A DNA stretch of 64,000 bases from Flavobacterium soli DSM 19725 (lineage in GTDB: Bacteria > Bacteroidota > Bacteroidia > Flavobacteriales > Flavobacteriaceae). Position 1 is the stretch's first letter. Each line of letters starts with the position of its first letter. The notes beneath the pieces were generated by a model that saw only the letters and a list, made by a program, of their open reading frames with translations, had not been told where the DNA came from and did not search any database. The stretch covers positions 310,001-374,000 of the forward strand of contig NZ_AUGO01000001.1 in the NCBI RefSeq assembly GCF_000422705.1, in the 5' to 3' direction. Of this stretch, positions 1 to 8,141 are shown piece by piece. The position numbers and the translations under genes were made by a program.

Positions 1-274
1 CAAACCAAAGATTCAGCCATGTACCAAAATGATAGGCAGATACTTGATGACCCGATTGCTCATCAACTTCCTGATGCACCTTGATAGGGTTTCCTTCGTA
101 TATTTTTCCGCCAAATAATTGCATGGTCCAGAAATCGGTTAGCTTTTCCAGGTGCCCTTCCCAGTCCTTGATGATGGTATTGAAGATAGGCGACAGGGTT
201 TCATCGGTTCTCACCTTGGCATAGAAACTTCTAACGATTAGGGCCATATCTTCCCTGTTTTCAATTGCCTTCAT
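1..274 (-). CDS. Group III truncated haemoglobin, C-terminus cut by window edge
   Basis: The reverse strand from the ATG at 274 reads on open to the first base of the window, so only about 91 N-terminal residues are present. They match the bacterial group III truncated globin pattern: a helical start with RSFYAKVRTDE, then FWTMQLFGG and a YHFGTWL segment that would carry the proximal haem histidine. These small haem proteins bind oxygen or nitric oxide in the cytoplasm. The start codon directly abuts the stop codon of the 93-residue membrane protein upstream, so the two are almost certainly translated from one message. A role in NO or low-oxygen response is inferred from the nearby Crp/Fnr regulator. 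Confidence 0.82.
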   Translation of the reverse strand, partial: MKAIENREDMALIVRSFYAKVRTDETLSPIFNTIIKDWEGHLEKLTDFWTMQLFGGKIYEGNPIKVHQEVDEQSGHQVSAYHFGTWLNLWF

Positions 275-556
275 TTATAAAAAATTGACTGTTGAAATCA
301 CAATGCTCAAAAGTACACTCCAAATCAGGATATTGAATACTAGTTTTGGTTTTTGTTGTGCCAATACAGCCCCGTTAAAAGCCATACAGGAAATTACTAC
401 TAGAAAAAGTTGGAACATATTCATAAAAGTAGTTCCGTTTTGAAGGATAGCCATTGCCGCAATCGACCCGAGACAACTTTGTGCAAGGATACCCAAAGTA
501 CAATAACCGATAAACCCTCTTTGAAAAACTTCGAAATAGTGATGATAGAGATTCAT
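275..556 (-). CDS. Small three-helix membrane protein
   Basis: This 93-residue protein is mostly hydrophobic, with likely membrane spans near residues 14-38, 47-66 and 72-93 and almost no soluble part. I do not recognise a named family. It sits between the Crp/Fnr gene and the truncated haemoglobin gene. Its stop codon is immediately followed by the haemoglobin start, which argues for a shared transcript and a shared job, perhaps in respiration or nitrosative stress. A clean Crp/Fnr-type dyad lies about 50 bases upstream of the ATG, so this is probably the first gene of a regulated two-gene unit. Confidence 0.7.
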   Translation of the reverse strand: MNLYHHYFEVFQRGFIGYCTLGILAQSCLGSIAAMAILQNGTTFMNMFQLFLVVISCMAFNGAVLAQQKPKLVFNILIWSVLLSIVISTVNFL

Positions 557-605
557 GACTGTAAGATTTTAATTTGAAGTAAAATTACAATCAACGTTAG
601 ACGTG

Positions 606-627
606 GTTTATGACCCAAATCATAAAC
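606..627. promoter_or_regulatory. Perfect Crp/Fnr-like inverted repeat
   Basis: GTTTATGA and TCATAAAC form a perfect 8-base inverted repeat around a 6-base spacer (CCCAAA). The TGA-N6-TCA core has the geometry of Crp/Fnr operators. It lies 7 bases past the stop of the Crp/Fnr gene and about 50 bases upstream of the 93-residue protein, well placed to control that gene and the haemoglobin. Binding by the neighbouring regulator is inferred. Confidence 0.6.
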
Positions 628-633
628 GGCTCT

Positions 634-1251
634 TTATCTGAAAATTTTTCTGTCCTTGATGATCAGAGCTCCTTTTTGCTCCAAAGCCTTTATCGAACGG
701 ATAACGGTTTCTACACGAAGGCCTGTCAAGTCTGCCAATTGTTGTCGGGTTAGGGTCACGCAATATTGCTCTTCCTCGGGCAGTTCTTCTACATGAAGTT
801 TCAAATAATCGATGAGCTTTAGCAGGCGGTGTTCGGGATCTTGCGACGAAATTTCTGAAGCCATCACCGATTTATAGTAGAGCCTATTGGCCAATCTCGT
901 ACTGATGGCAATAGCAGTTTCGGGATGTTCATGGAGCAATTCCAGAAAAACGGTTTGTGAGAGTTGCAGCAGGACAACATCCGTCAAGGCTACGGCATTT
1001 GCTGGATAATTTTTAGCGATGAGCAGTGGAGGTTCGCCAAAGCTTTCTCCTTTCGAGAAAATGCCTTGTATAAATTCCTTTCCGTCCTGGTTATAATTGT
1101 TCATCTTGACTTCCCCACTCTGCAACTGAAAGTAGTATTTTGCAGTATCGCCTTCATTAAAAATGATTGTTCCTTTTGGATACGATTTTAAACGTGCACC
1201 AAATTGCAACAGCAAATTTTCATCGATAATGGGGGCTTTTTGAGTATCCAT
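634..1251 (-). CDS. Crp/Fnr family transcriptional regulator
   Basis: The 205-residue protein has an N-terminal cyclic-nucleotide-binding-type beta barrel (GTIIFNEGDTAKYYFQLQSG, about residues 26-45), a long dimerisation helix, and a C-terminal winged helix with the recognition segment TRQQLADLTGLRVETVIRSIK (about 168-188). No Fnr-type N-terminal cysteine cluster is present, so it is not a canonical [4Fe-4S] Fnr. Length is normal for the family. It is followed by a Crp-like dyad and the haemoglobin gene pair, which suggests it regulates them. The inducing signal (NO, haem, redox) cannot be told from the sequence. Confidence 0.9.
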   Translation of the reverse strand: MDTQKAPIIDENLLLQFGARLKSYPKGTIIFNEGDTAKYYFQLQSGEVKMNNYNQDGKEFIQGIFSKGESFGEPPLLIAKNYPANAVALTDVVLLQLSQTVFLELLHEHPETAIAISTRLANRLYYKSVMASEISSQDPEHRLLKLIDYLKLHVEELPEEEQYCVTLTRQQLADLTGLRVETVIRSIKALEQKGALIIKDRKIFR

Positions 1252-1298
1252 CTAAAAAAGAATTTAACTCCATAAAAGTACTTGAAAAAAAGTAAAAC

Positions 1299-2918
1299 TT
1301 ATTCTGCCGGAAAGAAAAGTGTAAAAATGGTTCCTTTTTGTGGCTCACTCGAAACCGTGATCACCCCATTATGGTTTTCGATAATCTTCTTGCAAAGTGC
1401 CAAACCAATTCCGGTTCCAGAGGTCTTGTGATGCAACCTGTGAAATAATTTGAAAGCTTCGGCGGCATATTCCTGGTCAAAGCCAATGCCATTATCACTC
1501 AACGTGATTTTGTGAAAGTCAGTATCAAAAGGCAAGTGTGGATACTCCGAAATGTTTTCTTTTGCTATCTTTTCGTATGAAATCTTGATAACGGGCTTTT
1601 CATTGTTGAATTTAATCGAATTGCTAATCAAGTTGGCAAACAGTTGCTGCATTTGCATCGGAATGGCTTTCAAGACAGGCAGTTTTTCGGTCTCAATGAT
1701 GGCTTCTTTTTCTTCCATCAACAAATTGAAATCTTCCTTCACGTTTTGGATCACCTCGTTTAAGTCGGTTTTTGTAAAAAGGGTGTCGAGCTGTGTCAAT
1801 TGCGAATAGTTCAAGATATCCTTAATCAGGATTGCCATCCTGTTAGCCGCCGTATTGATTTTTGCAATCGTTGCCACAATTGCTTCCTTATTGTCAATTT
1901 GGGCTTCCAACATACTTGTAAAAACCCTAATTTTTCGCAAAGGTTCCTGCAAATCATGCGAAGCGATATAGGCATACTGTTCGAGCTGTTTGTTTTGCGA
2001 CTCGATATTTTCTGCATAATAACGCAGTTGGTCCTCGGCTTTTTTCCGTTCGGTTAAGTCACGCGTCACCTTCGAGAAACCAATGATATTGTTCTGGTCG
2101 TCATGCAAGGCCGTGATCACTACCGAACCCCAAAATCGTGTCCCATCCTTTCGAACCCGCCAGCCTTCGTGCATGGCTTTTCCTTTCAGGGTAGCCTCGC
2201 CAATCAATTTTTCGGGAAGCCCTGATTTTTGATCCTCTTCCCGATAAAAAATCTTGAAGTTTTTGCCCAGGATTTCCTTTTCAGTATAGCCCTTGATGCT
2301 TTCGGCACCTTTGTTCCAGTTCATGATTTGGCCATCGTTGTTGAGCATCAGTATGGCATAATCCTGTACTTCATCAATCATCTTGTGGTAGCGTTGTTCG
2401 CTTTCCTTGTTCAATTGAGGGTTGGATATTGGCGATATGCTGTTGTAATTATAATCATAGTGGTTGTTTGCAGTTCCAGACTGACTTTGTTTGTGAGGTG
2501 TCACTTCAATCAATGTGGTCACAACGCTTGTCATGTTCCCCTTTGCATCGAATAGTGGTTTAGGATGCGGCACTACCTTAATTCGTTTGCCATCAGGACG
2601 TTCCAAGACAAGCTCTTCGCCGTCGATCTCGCGTTTTTCACGCAATGCCTTTGCCATCGGGCTTTTCTCTACCGCTAGTGGCAAACCATTGACGTCAAAG
2701 ATACGCCATGAGCCATACCAAAGGTCTTTTCCCAGTTCAGGTTTTTTGCCCCATAGGCTTGCTGCAGCTTCATTATAAAAAGTAACGCGACCTTCTGGAT
2801 CACATGTATAAATGGCAACAGGAAGCTCTCTTAAAAGATGACTTTCCTGCAAAATATCGTCTGTTGTAGTTCCCTCTTTCATAAAAGGCGAAACCAAATC
2901 GTTTCCCTTACTTCGCAT
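1299..2918 (-). CDS. Cytoplasmic PAS-PAS sensor histidine kinase
   Basis: This 539-residue kinase has a first PAS domain (about 30-140), a linker rich in Asn, Tyr and Ser, a second PAS/PAC domain (about 175-292), a short coiled segment, then HisKA with phospho-acceptor His321 in ASHDLQEPLRK. The HATPase domain carries ANLISNSIKFN (N box), DNGIGF (G1), FKLFHRLH (F box) and GTGIGLALCKK (G2). No membrane span or receiver domain is seen, so it probably senses a cytosolic signal and hands its phosphate to an unlinked response regulator. Its stop lies 47 bases upstream of the Crp/Fnr start on the same strand, so read-through into that gene is possible. Confidence 0.93.
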   Translation of the reverse strand: MRSKGNDLVSPFMKEGTTTDDILQESHLLRELPVAIYTCDPEGRVTFYNEAAASLWGKKPELGKDLWYGSWRIFDVNGLPLAVEKSPMAKALREKREIDGEELVLERPDGKRIKVVPHPKPLFDAKGNMTSVVTTLIEVTPHKQSQSGTANNHYDYNYNSISPISNPQLNKESEQRYHKMIDEVQDYAILMLNNDGQIMNWNKGAESIKGYTEKEILGKNFKIFYREEDQKSGLPEKLIGEATLKGKAMHEGWRVRKDGTRFWGSVVITALHDDQNNIIGFSKVTRDLTERKKAEDQLRYYAENIESQNKQLEQYAYIASHDLQEPLRKIRVFTSMLEAQIDNKEAIVATIAKINTAANRMAILIKDILNYSQLTQLDTLFTKTDLNEVIQNVKEDFNLLMEEKEAIIETEKLPVLKAIPMQMQQLFANLISNSIKFNNEKPVIKISYEKIAKENISEYPHLPFDTDFHKITLSDNGIGFDQEYAAEAFKLFHRLHHKTSGTGIGLALCKKIIENHNGVITVSSEPQKGTIFTLFFPAE

Positions 2919-3000
2919 GATAATGATTTTGTTATTTCAAAGTTAAATAATTAATAAAGAGAATATTAATGATTTTCTGAAAAATATGTCCCAATATTGT

Positions 3001-3014
3001 AATCTTATAAGATT
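3001..3014. other. 14-bp perfect palindrome in a gene-free stretch (2919-3298)
   Basis: AATCTTATAAGATT is self-complementary. Apart from this and the octamer array at 3106, I see no gene or clear promoter in 2919-3298. Significance is unknown in such AT-rich DNA. Confidence 0.3.
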
Positions 3015-3105
3015 GGATTGATATCCTAATAAAAATGGAATTTCATAAGCTTTTAAAAAGATTCTATAAGGGAATTTTGATGGTAGTGAAGTATCTTTAG
3101 GCTTT

Positions 3106-3230
3106 GATTGAAAGATTGAAAGATTGAAAGATTGAAAGATTGAAAGATTGAAAGATTGAAAGATTGAAAGATTGAAAGATTGAAAGATTGAAAGATTGAA
3201 AGATTGAAAGATTGAAAGATTGAAAGATTG
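3106..3230. repeat. Octamer tandem repeat, 15 perfect GATTGAAA copies
   Basis: GATTGAAA is repeated head to tail 15 times without a mismatch (3106-3225) and is followed by a degenerate sixteenth unit, GATTGGAA. Because 8 is not a multiple of 3, any open frame through it cycles through the same short peptide and is not evidence for a gene. Related imperfect runs occur at about 4818-4860 and 18430-18465. Perfect identity suggests recent slippage and likely length variation between strains. Confidence 0.95.
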
Positions 3231-3298
3231 GAAATTTTCATTTCTATTGAACCATCATTTTTTCATTCCAAAGAATAAAAAACAAAAAACATAAAGAC

Positions 3299-3598
3299 AT
3301 GCACGACTTCAACCCCATTTTCAATGCATTGGTTCAGGAAGGCTTTCACCAGCTTCCCGATGCGGCTCCAGGAACGGCTAAGCCTTATGATTTCAAGATC
3401 ACGCCCTATTCCCTCAACACGAGCTTGAGTTTCAAGTTCGAAAACCTGAACCATTTTGTCGCTTTCCTGAAACGCTCAGAAAACATCACAGACGAAGAAA
3501 TAGTGGTGCTCCAAAACAGCTTTGTGGACCTCGGCATCGACCCCAATGATTTTTTCTACGTGAATTTCTTCGAGAGAGGGAAAGAAGCAGAGATGTAA
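3299..3598 (+). CDS. Conserved-looking hypothetical protein, 99 aa
   Basis: An open frame of 99 residues (starts MHDFNPIFNALVQEGF) ends just before a strong intrinsic terminator on the same strand, which supports a real gene. The protein is soluble, acidic to neutral, with an amphipathic N-terminal helix and a central FKFENLNHFVAFLK segment. No known domain is recognised. Codon use (many GAC, CTG, TTC) is ordinary for this genome's housekeeping genes. Upstream is the octamer repeat array, so the promoter must lie close to 3230-3295. Confidence 0.62.
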   Translation: MHDFNPIFNALVQEGFHQLPDAAPGTAKPYDFKITPYSLNTSLSFKFENLNHFVAFLKRSENITDEEIVVLQNSFVDLGIDPNDFFYVNFFERGKEAEM

Positions 3599-3628
3599 CC
3601 TTTTTTTGCCCACAATCATAACCAAGAA

Positions 3629-3660
3629 AGCCTGCCGAAATGATTCCGGCAGGCTTTTTT
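3629..3660 (+). terminator. Rho-independent terminator after the 99-aa gene
   Basis: AGCCTGCCG (3629-3637) pairs perfectly with CGGCAGGCT (3647-3655) across a 9-base loop and is followed by five T residues. Confidence 0.92.
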
Positions 3661-3689
3661 ATCCACTAATTACAACCTAAAGGTTGTTT

Positions 3690-4712
3690 CTAATTAGAAG
3701 TTGTTTCTTTAGAATAAGTAAGTTCGATATCTCCCGTAACCATTGCAAACAATGCACCTACTACCGTAAAGCTAGGAAATTCACCATCTTCTTCCGTACG
3801 TGTCAATTGGTGGGTTTCAGCATCAAACATATATTCTGTTGTTATATCTACTCCACCCGAAGTTTGTGTAGTCGTCACCGTATCGCCATCCCTGGTCCAC
3901 GTTCCAGTAGTATTTTCAGTTTCACATTCCAAAGACAAGCCTGTAATACTTGCTACACTTGCAGCAAAATGCTCTTCATAGGTACCGTCGCTATTAAACC
4001 TAATCCCACTTTCCATATAGCAATTCGTTTCCGTCATCAAATTGGTAGAGTTGTCACCATCATTATCAAGGTCCTGAGCCGCACCCACTATATAAGAAGT
4101 CAGCATAAACTCGCCCAACAAATCTGCATTCACGTTCATGTTGTCATCATCATTATCCGTGGCACCATTATCGTCATCGTCATCCGTATATTTGGTAAAC
4201 GTTAGCTGAAGCGTCCCTGTCAAGTTTGCCCAAAGCGAAGCAACACTGTTCCAACCTACATACGAGCCATTACTGTCGGTTCTCGTTAAGGTCTTGGCCG
4301 TTGCATCATACATAAATTCCGTGTTCACAGTTGCCCCTCCCGAAGTTTGCGTAGTGGTCACCATGTTTCCGTTTCGGGTATAGGTTCCAGATGAAGTTTC
4401 CACATCACAATCAAGGTTCAAACCACCTTCACCTAAAATGCTAGAGCTATAGCCTTCATCATAAGTACCATCACTGTGAAAGCTAATCCACGAATCGTTA
4501 TAGCAGCTTCCTTCCAGCACCAAGTTGGTATTGCTGTCACCATCATTATCATAATCCTGGGTCATAGGAGCCACCAAAGAAGTCAATTCAAAAGTACCCA
4601 CAAGATCAGCACTTACTTCTCCATTCATGTCTGTGCCTTCATCATCAGAAGTACACGATGCAAGGCCAATACATCCAGTTAGAGCCAGCATAAAAAGTTT
4701 AAAATTTTTCAT
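3690..4712 (-). CDS. Lipoprotein with two tandem lipocalin-like modules
   Basis: The 340-residue protein begins with a lipoprotein signal peptide ending in the lipobox LASC. Two homologous modules follow: about residues 35-175 (DLVGTFELTSLV...LQLTFTKY) and about 197-335 (DLLGEFMLTSYI...IELTYSKE). They share a DxDNDGDxxTNL acidic loop, a buried-looking Cys pair, xWISFHSDGTY/xGIRFNSDGTY and TTTQTSGG. An Asp/Asn-rich linker at about 176-196 joins them. The pattern fits lipocalin-like (lipocalin_4/5 type) surface or periplasmic lipoproteins common in flavobacteria. The acidic DNDGD loops suggest calcium binding, which is inference. Confidence 0.8.
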   Translation of the reverse strand: MKNFKLFMLALTGCIGLASCTSDDEGTDMNGEVSADLVGTFELTSLVAPMTQDYDNDGDSNTNLVLEGSCYNDSWISFHSDGTYDEGYSSSILGEGGLNLDCDVETSSGTYTRNGNMVTTTQTSGGATVNTEFMYDATAKTLTRTDSNGSYVGWNSVASLWANLTGTLQLTFTKYTDDDDDNGATDNDDDNMNVNADLLGEFMLTSYIVGAAQDLDNDGDNSTNLMTETNCYMESGIRFNSDGTYEEHFAASVASITGLSLECETENTTGTWTRDGDTVTTTQTSGGVDITTEYMFDAETHQLTRTEEDGEFPSFTVVGALFAMVTGDIELTYSKETTSN

Positions 4713-5130
4713 AGCAATTCTTTTTTATAGATTTTATTTCAAAATTAGAATTGCTAGCTCATACAATTTTATGGGATTTTTGGGGAAGGTTATAAGATTG
4801 GAGGGTTGTGCTCCACATTTGAGAATTTGAAGATTTGAGAATTTGAAGATTGAAAGATCCATAGGATTGACAGACTAAGCGCTTTACGAATTTCAGCATT
4901 TCGGATTGATGTACTGTGACGCCTTCTTTACTAACCTTATCCATACTCTATCCATACTCTATCCATACTCTATCCATACAGTAAACCTACCTTAAACCTA
5001 CTTTTTGACTCGTCCTGACTCGTCCTAAAATAACTATACAAATTAATAAATAAATCCTACCATAGTTATACAGCTCTACTTCTTAATCCTGCACTTGCTA
5101 TACAGCTGTTTTAAATTCTGACCCTGCCCC
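4713..5130. other. Gene-free region with degenerate repeats
   Basis: No supported gene. It holds a purine-rich near-repeat of gaatttgaagattt type (about 4818-4860), related to the octamer array at 3106, an 11-bp tandem repeat (4938-4979), a short doublet of ACTCGTCCTG (about 5007-5026), and scattered copies of CTATACAG. It separates the lipocalin-like gene from the G+C-rich gene at 5131. Confidence 0.6.
4938..4979. repeat. 11-bp tandem repeat (TATCCATACTC)
   Basis: Three full perfect copies of TATCCATACTC followed by a nine-base partial copy. No coding sense is apparent. Confidence 0.9.
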
Positions 5131-6741
5131 CTACTCCTTTTCAAAGTCCAATAGCTTCCCTTCCACCACCAAATTGTGCAGTTCCTCCATCAATTTCTGC
5201 ACCATAGCATCCATCTGCGCCACCTCTTCCCTGTCCAGTCTTGCTACCTTATGATGGAGTGTACGATACCTATCCAGATAAGGAAACAAATCGGTCCAAA
5301 ATTCCCCTATCCAGTATTCGTATTTTTGAAGGCTGGCATCAGCATAGACCACCAATTGCCATAATGCCTGGCTTGACAGGTAATTGGGCAAATAGTAGGT
5401 CTTTACGAACATATAGGTCCTGCAGAAGGATAGAAAAAACAAGGAGAACAGGTATTGCAAGCCCTGGTAGTTTCCCTTAGGGCTATTGGCGATATCCGAA
5501 AACTGCAACGCCGTTTCCTTGGCCGATTTGTAATGAAGGTATAGGTCGGCGTGGTACGGATTGTGCGGCACCTCCCAATGCAATTCCGGATGGTATGGGC
5601 TTGAGGAATATATGAGGTATTGCTCCTGCATCACATTGGCAAAGAAATGCTGGTGCTGGTAGAGGTTTTTCTGTATCCAGCAACGTCTATGGCCTACCAA
5701 AACGAAATCATATCTTTCGCCTATCCTGCCTTTGAGGGATTGCATTATTTGGCTTACCTTTTCATTACTCGCCCCTGCTATGAGCAACAAGTAATAGGTC
5801 GTCCTTTCACCGTAGGCCATCTTGTGGAAGAGGTAGACCTGTTCGACGGCAACCGCCTCCCGTATGGTTTCAAGGGCGCTTTCCAAAATCATATCCTTTG
5901 GCTTTCCTTCCAGCTGCTCCGGCACTTTCTGCAGCCGTACTGCTTGCTTCCTTAACCGTTTCTTCAATTCGGAGAACCGCCTTCCGACCAGATGGTGCAG
6001 CGCCTGTTCGGCAATTTCAACAGCCCCGTACATTTCACCATTATATATTGCCTCATCATTGGCTGTTGCTTCCTTTGCCTTGGCCAGCAGGTCGGCAAGA
6101 TAATAGGTGCCAAGGCTGTTCCTTACAAAGTATTTCTGGATCGCAGGGATATATCCGATCAGCCTGCCGATCCTTTCGTCCAAGCCCTGTGCATGGAAAT
6201 TATTTCCCGCATACAGTTCTTCCAAATATCCAAGGTTATATCCTATCAGCCTTTCATAGGAGGTAAAGACGCTATTTGATGCCCCTTCCGCCATGAGCGC
6301 CCGGACTTGGGCGCTGTGCAGATCGTGGTCGTGATAGTACCTTTCCCTAAAAGCATTGAACTTTTTCCTGTACTGTTTCCATCCCCTTGTCCTGGTGATT
6401 GAATCCCCTACCTCTTCCTTCCGGTAGATCAGTGACGAGGGCTGACAGCAGTATTCCATAAAAGGATGGCCCAAGGAACATCTGTGGCGCAGCCTTTCCG
6501 AGCAGATGAAATGGACGTCGATCTGGTAGAGCTTCCTTACCTTTCTTACCCATTTTACCTGTTGCAGCTCTGTTGCATCGGTATTGTGCTCCACGTGGAT
6601 CATCAGCTGCGAAAACCCGGAATGGCGCTCCTTGGCAAAGAAGATTTGCATGATGCTGTGCTGCCTGACCAATTGGCCCAATAGGTTTGCTACAAAGTCG
6701 TTGTCGAGTTGTGGAAATGTGGTTTTTTTTGAGTTTTTCAT
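5131..6741 (-). CDS. Unrecognised 536-aa protein, G+C-rich gene
   Basis: A long open frame starting MKNSKKTTFPQLDNDFV and ending LLDFEKE. It is predicted soluble and largely helical, rich in Tyr, His, Leu and Arg. An N-terminal alpha/beta segment (about 25-120) and a mid segment (about 295-390, with ILESALETI, TTYYLLLIAG and YDFVLVGHRR) could be two diverged nucleotidyltransferase-like halves. The last 140 residues (KSAKETALQFSDIA... RTYMFVKTYY... WQLVVYADASLQKYEYWIG) resemble a HEPN-type helical bundle without the RxxxxH motif. This is a weak resemblance only. The gene is visibly richer in G+C than its surroundings and flanked by gene-poor DNA, which suggests transfer. It may be transcribed with the 183-residue gene upstream. 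Confidence 0.6.
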   Translation of the reverse strand: MKNSKKTTFPQLDNDFVANLLGQLVRQHSIMQIFFAKERHSGFSQLMIHVEHNTDATELQQVKWVRKVRKLYQIDVHFICSERLRHRCSLGHPFMEYCCQPSSLIYRKEEVGDSITRTRGWKQYRKKFNAFRERYYHDHDLHSAQVRALMAEGASNSVFTSYERLIGYNLGYLEELYAGNNFHAQGLDERIGRLIGYIPAIQKYFVRNSLGTYYLADLLAKAKEATANDEAIYNGEMYGAVEIAEQALHHLVGRRFSELKKRLRKQAVRLQKVPEQLEGKPKDMILESALETIREAVAVEQVYLFHKMAYGERTTYYLLLIAGASNEKVSQIMQSLKGRIGERYDFVLVGHRRCWIQKNLYQHQHFFANVMQEQYLIYSSSPYHPELHWEVPHNPYHADLYLHYKSAKETALQFSDIANSPKGNYQGLQYLFSLFFLSFCRTYMFVKTYYLPNYLSSQALWQLVVYADASLQKYEYWIGEFWTDLFPYLDRYRTLHHKVARLDREEVAQMDAMVQKLMEELHNLVVEGKLLDFEKE

Positions 6742-6842
6742 ACTATACGTTTTTTTATTATTTTCCCTATCCTACAATCTAGTCCTAGTAAAGTTGCGCA
6801 TGTGTAAAAGTATATCCTATCCTGCCACGTGATACTTTATCC

Positions 6843-7394
6843 TCAAAGTCCCTTTTTCTTCTTGACCCTCTCCACACCCCTTTCCCTCATCAGCTCGCCT
6901 GCTTCAAGCATTTTGGTCAGGTGAATATAAGGAGTCAGCAGATCCGTATTAGGTTCTTCATTATAAGCAGACAATGAAAGTTCTGTAATCTCAGATAGGA
7001 AAAATTCAAACTCTTGCAGTGTCCTTTCTTTGAATGCACGGTCCAGCACCAAGAATGGATTGTCGAATTCTTCCTTTGTAAGGGAAGAAAGATGAAACGC
7101 GGTTTCCAATCGGGAGGACTCCCTTACTTTCCATTTCTTGCTTTTGCCTTTGAGGAAGTGACACACCTTGACAAAATCACGTATAGCCGTATAAAAGGTA
7201 AAAACAGTATAGGGGTTGTCCTGCCTGTAAACCTTTCCCTTATAACAGTGAAGTACTGCTTCCCTCAAATTTTGCTTGTAATAATCAAGATGCGCAAAAT
7301 CAAAAATAGCGTCAAATACGCCAAACGGATTCCTTGCCGGAAACCCTGACCAAAATCTTGTTTCAAACGAAACCTTATCCTTTTTCATACCCAT
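6843..7394 (-). CDS. Unrecognised 183-aa soluble protein
   Basis: This protein is soluble, helical, rich in Phe and Lys, with a basic tail (RGVERVKKKKGL). No family is recognised. Two ATGs, at 7394 and 7388, are possible starts. It lies 101 bases upstream of the G+C-rich 536-residue gene on the same strand and diverges from the XRE gene at 7569. The regular spacing of helices (YYKQNLREAVLHCYKGK, TFYTAIRDFVKVCHFLK, LTPYIHLTKMLEAGELM) suggests an all-alpha fold. Its link with the neighbouring long gene is only positional. Confidence 0.55.
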   Translation of the reverse strand: MGMKKDKVSFETRFWSGFPARNPFGVFDAIFDFAHLDYYKQNLREAVLHCYKGKVYRQDNPYTVFTFYTAIRDFVKVCHFLKGKSKKWKVRESSRLETAFHLSSLTKEEFDNPFLVLDRAFKERTLQEFEFFLSEITELSLSAYNEEPNTDLLTPYIHLTKMLEAGELMRERGVERVKKKKGL

Positions 7395-7498
7395 GCGATT
7401 TACTATCTACCAGCGAAGTTCCCTTCTTCAAGAAAGATAATCTATTCCCAATCCGGATATAATATCTGACAAAAAGGATATTTTACCGTATATTTTTT

Positions 7499-7543
7499 TA
7501 TCTTTGAATTTCCGATTTTTTAATCCCGATGGCTTTATCTTTG
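7499..7543 (+). promoter_or_regulatory. Two Bacteroidetes -7 elements ahead of the XRE gene
   Basis: TATCTTTG occurs at 7499-7506 and again at 7536-7543. Both fit the Bacteroidetes TAnnTTTG -7 consensus. The second lies 25 bases before the ATG at 7569. No convincing -33 TTTG is spaced correctly for the second copy. Confidence 0.5.
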
Positions 7544-7568
7544 AGCCTTCAGAAAACAATTACTCGAT

Positions 7569-7988
7569 ATGGAACAGAAAATACATCAGGGACGAAATGT
7601 AAAACGCTTCAGGGAAATGCTTGGCATCAAGCAGGACGCCCTAGCCTATGATCTAGGTGAAGACTGGAACCAGAAGAAAATTTCCATGCTGGAGCAAAAA
7701 GATTTCATTGAGGAAGATATCCTAAGGCAGATTTCAACTGCCTTAAAAATTCCCGTGGAAGCTTTCCAGAATTTTGATGAGGAGCAGGCGGTAAACGTTA
7801 TTGCAAATACTTACTCCTTTCAAGATTTTAAGGATAATGCAGTTGCTTCTGGATTCAGCTACCAGCCTTCTTTCAATCCCGTTGACAAAATTATAGAGCT
7901 ATATGATGAAAAGATAGCTCTGTACGAACGTATGCTGAAAGAAAAAGATGAAATGATGGCAAGGCTAGAAAAATTACTCAATAAATAA
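7569..7988 (+). CDS. XRE-family DNA-binding protein with C-terminal coiled coil
   Basis: The 139-residue protein has a Cro/CI helix-turn-helix (about residues 9-65: NVKRFREMLGIKQDALAYDLGEDWNQKKISMLEQK). A linker follows, then a heptad-rich tail with KIIELYDEKIALYERMLKEKDEMMARLEKLL (about 108-138), which should form a coiled coil for oligomerisation. This layout is common in flavobacterial regulators of unknown target. It has its own -7 element and is followed by a strong terminator, so it is a single-gene unit. It ends some 350 bases before the defence island begins, and I see nothing that links it to the island. Confidence 0.85.
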   Translation: MEQKIHQGRNVKRFREMLGIKQDALAYDLGEDWNQKKISMLEQKDFIEEDILRQISTALKIPVEAFQNFDEEQAVNVIANTYSFQDFKDNAVASGFSYQPSFNPVDKIIELYDEKIALYERMLKEKDEMMARLEKLLNK

Positions 7989-8009
7989 TTTAGGATAATA
8001 CTTAATTCT

Positions 8010-8039
8010 AAAAGGCTCAACTGATAAGTTGGGCCTTTT
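8010..8039 (+). terminator. Terminator after the XRE gene
   Basis: AAAAGGCTCAACT pairs with AGTTGGGCCTTTT (one G-U pair) around a GATA loop, ending in a T run. It lies 22 bases past the stop codon at 7988. Confidence 0.9.
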
Positions 8040-8141
8040 ATTTTGCTCCTTGTTACGATTTATTTAGCACTTTATAAAGTAAGACTTAGCAGGAATAACA
8101 TTCTTGCATTTAATGATTCCAATACTTGAACATTATTATAA

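Noticed and set aside
3053..3241. A 62-codon open frame through the octamer array
   Set aside because: Its protein is only the repeated peptide SFNLSIFQ made by the GATTGAAA array; no independent start signal or coding bias.
3684..4205. A 173-codon plus-strand frame opposite the lipocalin-like gene
   Set aside because: It is antisense to a gene with a clear signal peptide and duplicated domains; its protein is His/Ile-rich without sense.
4818..4860. A sigma-54 or regulator binding site in the purine-rich repeats
   Set aside because: The run is a decayed version of the local microsatellite and shows no -24/-12 pattern.
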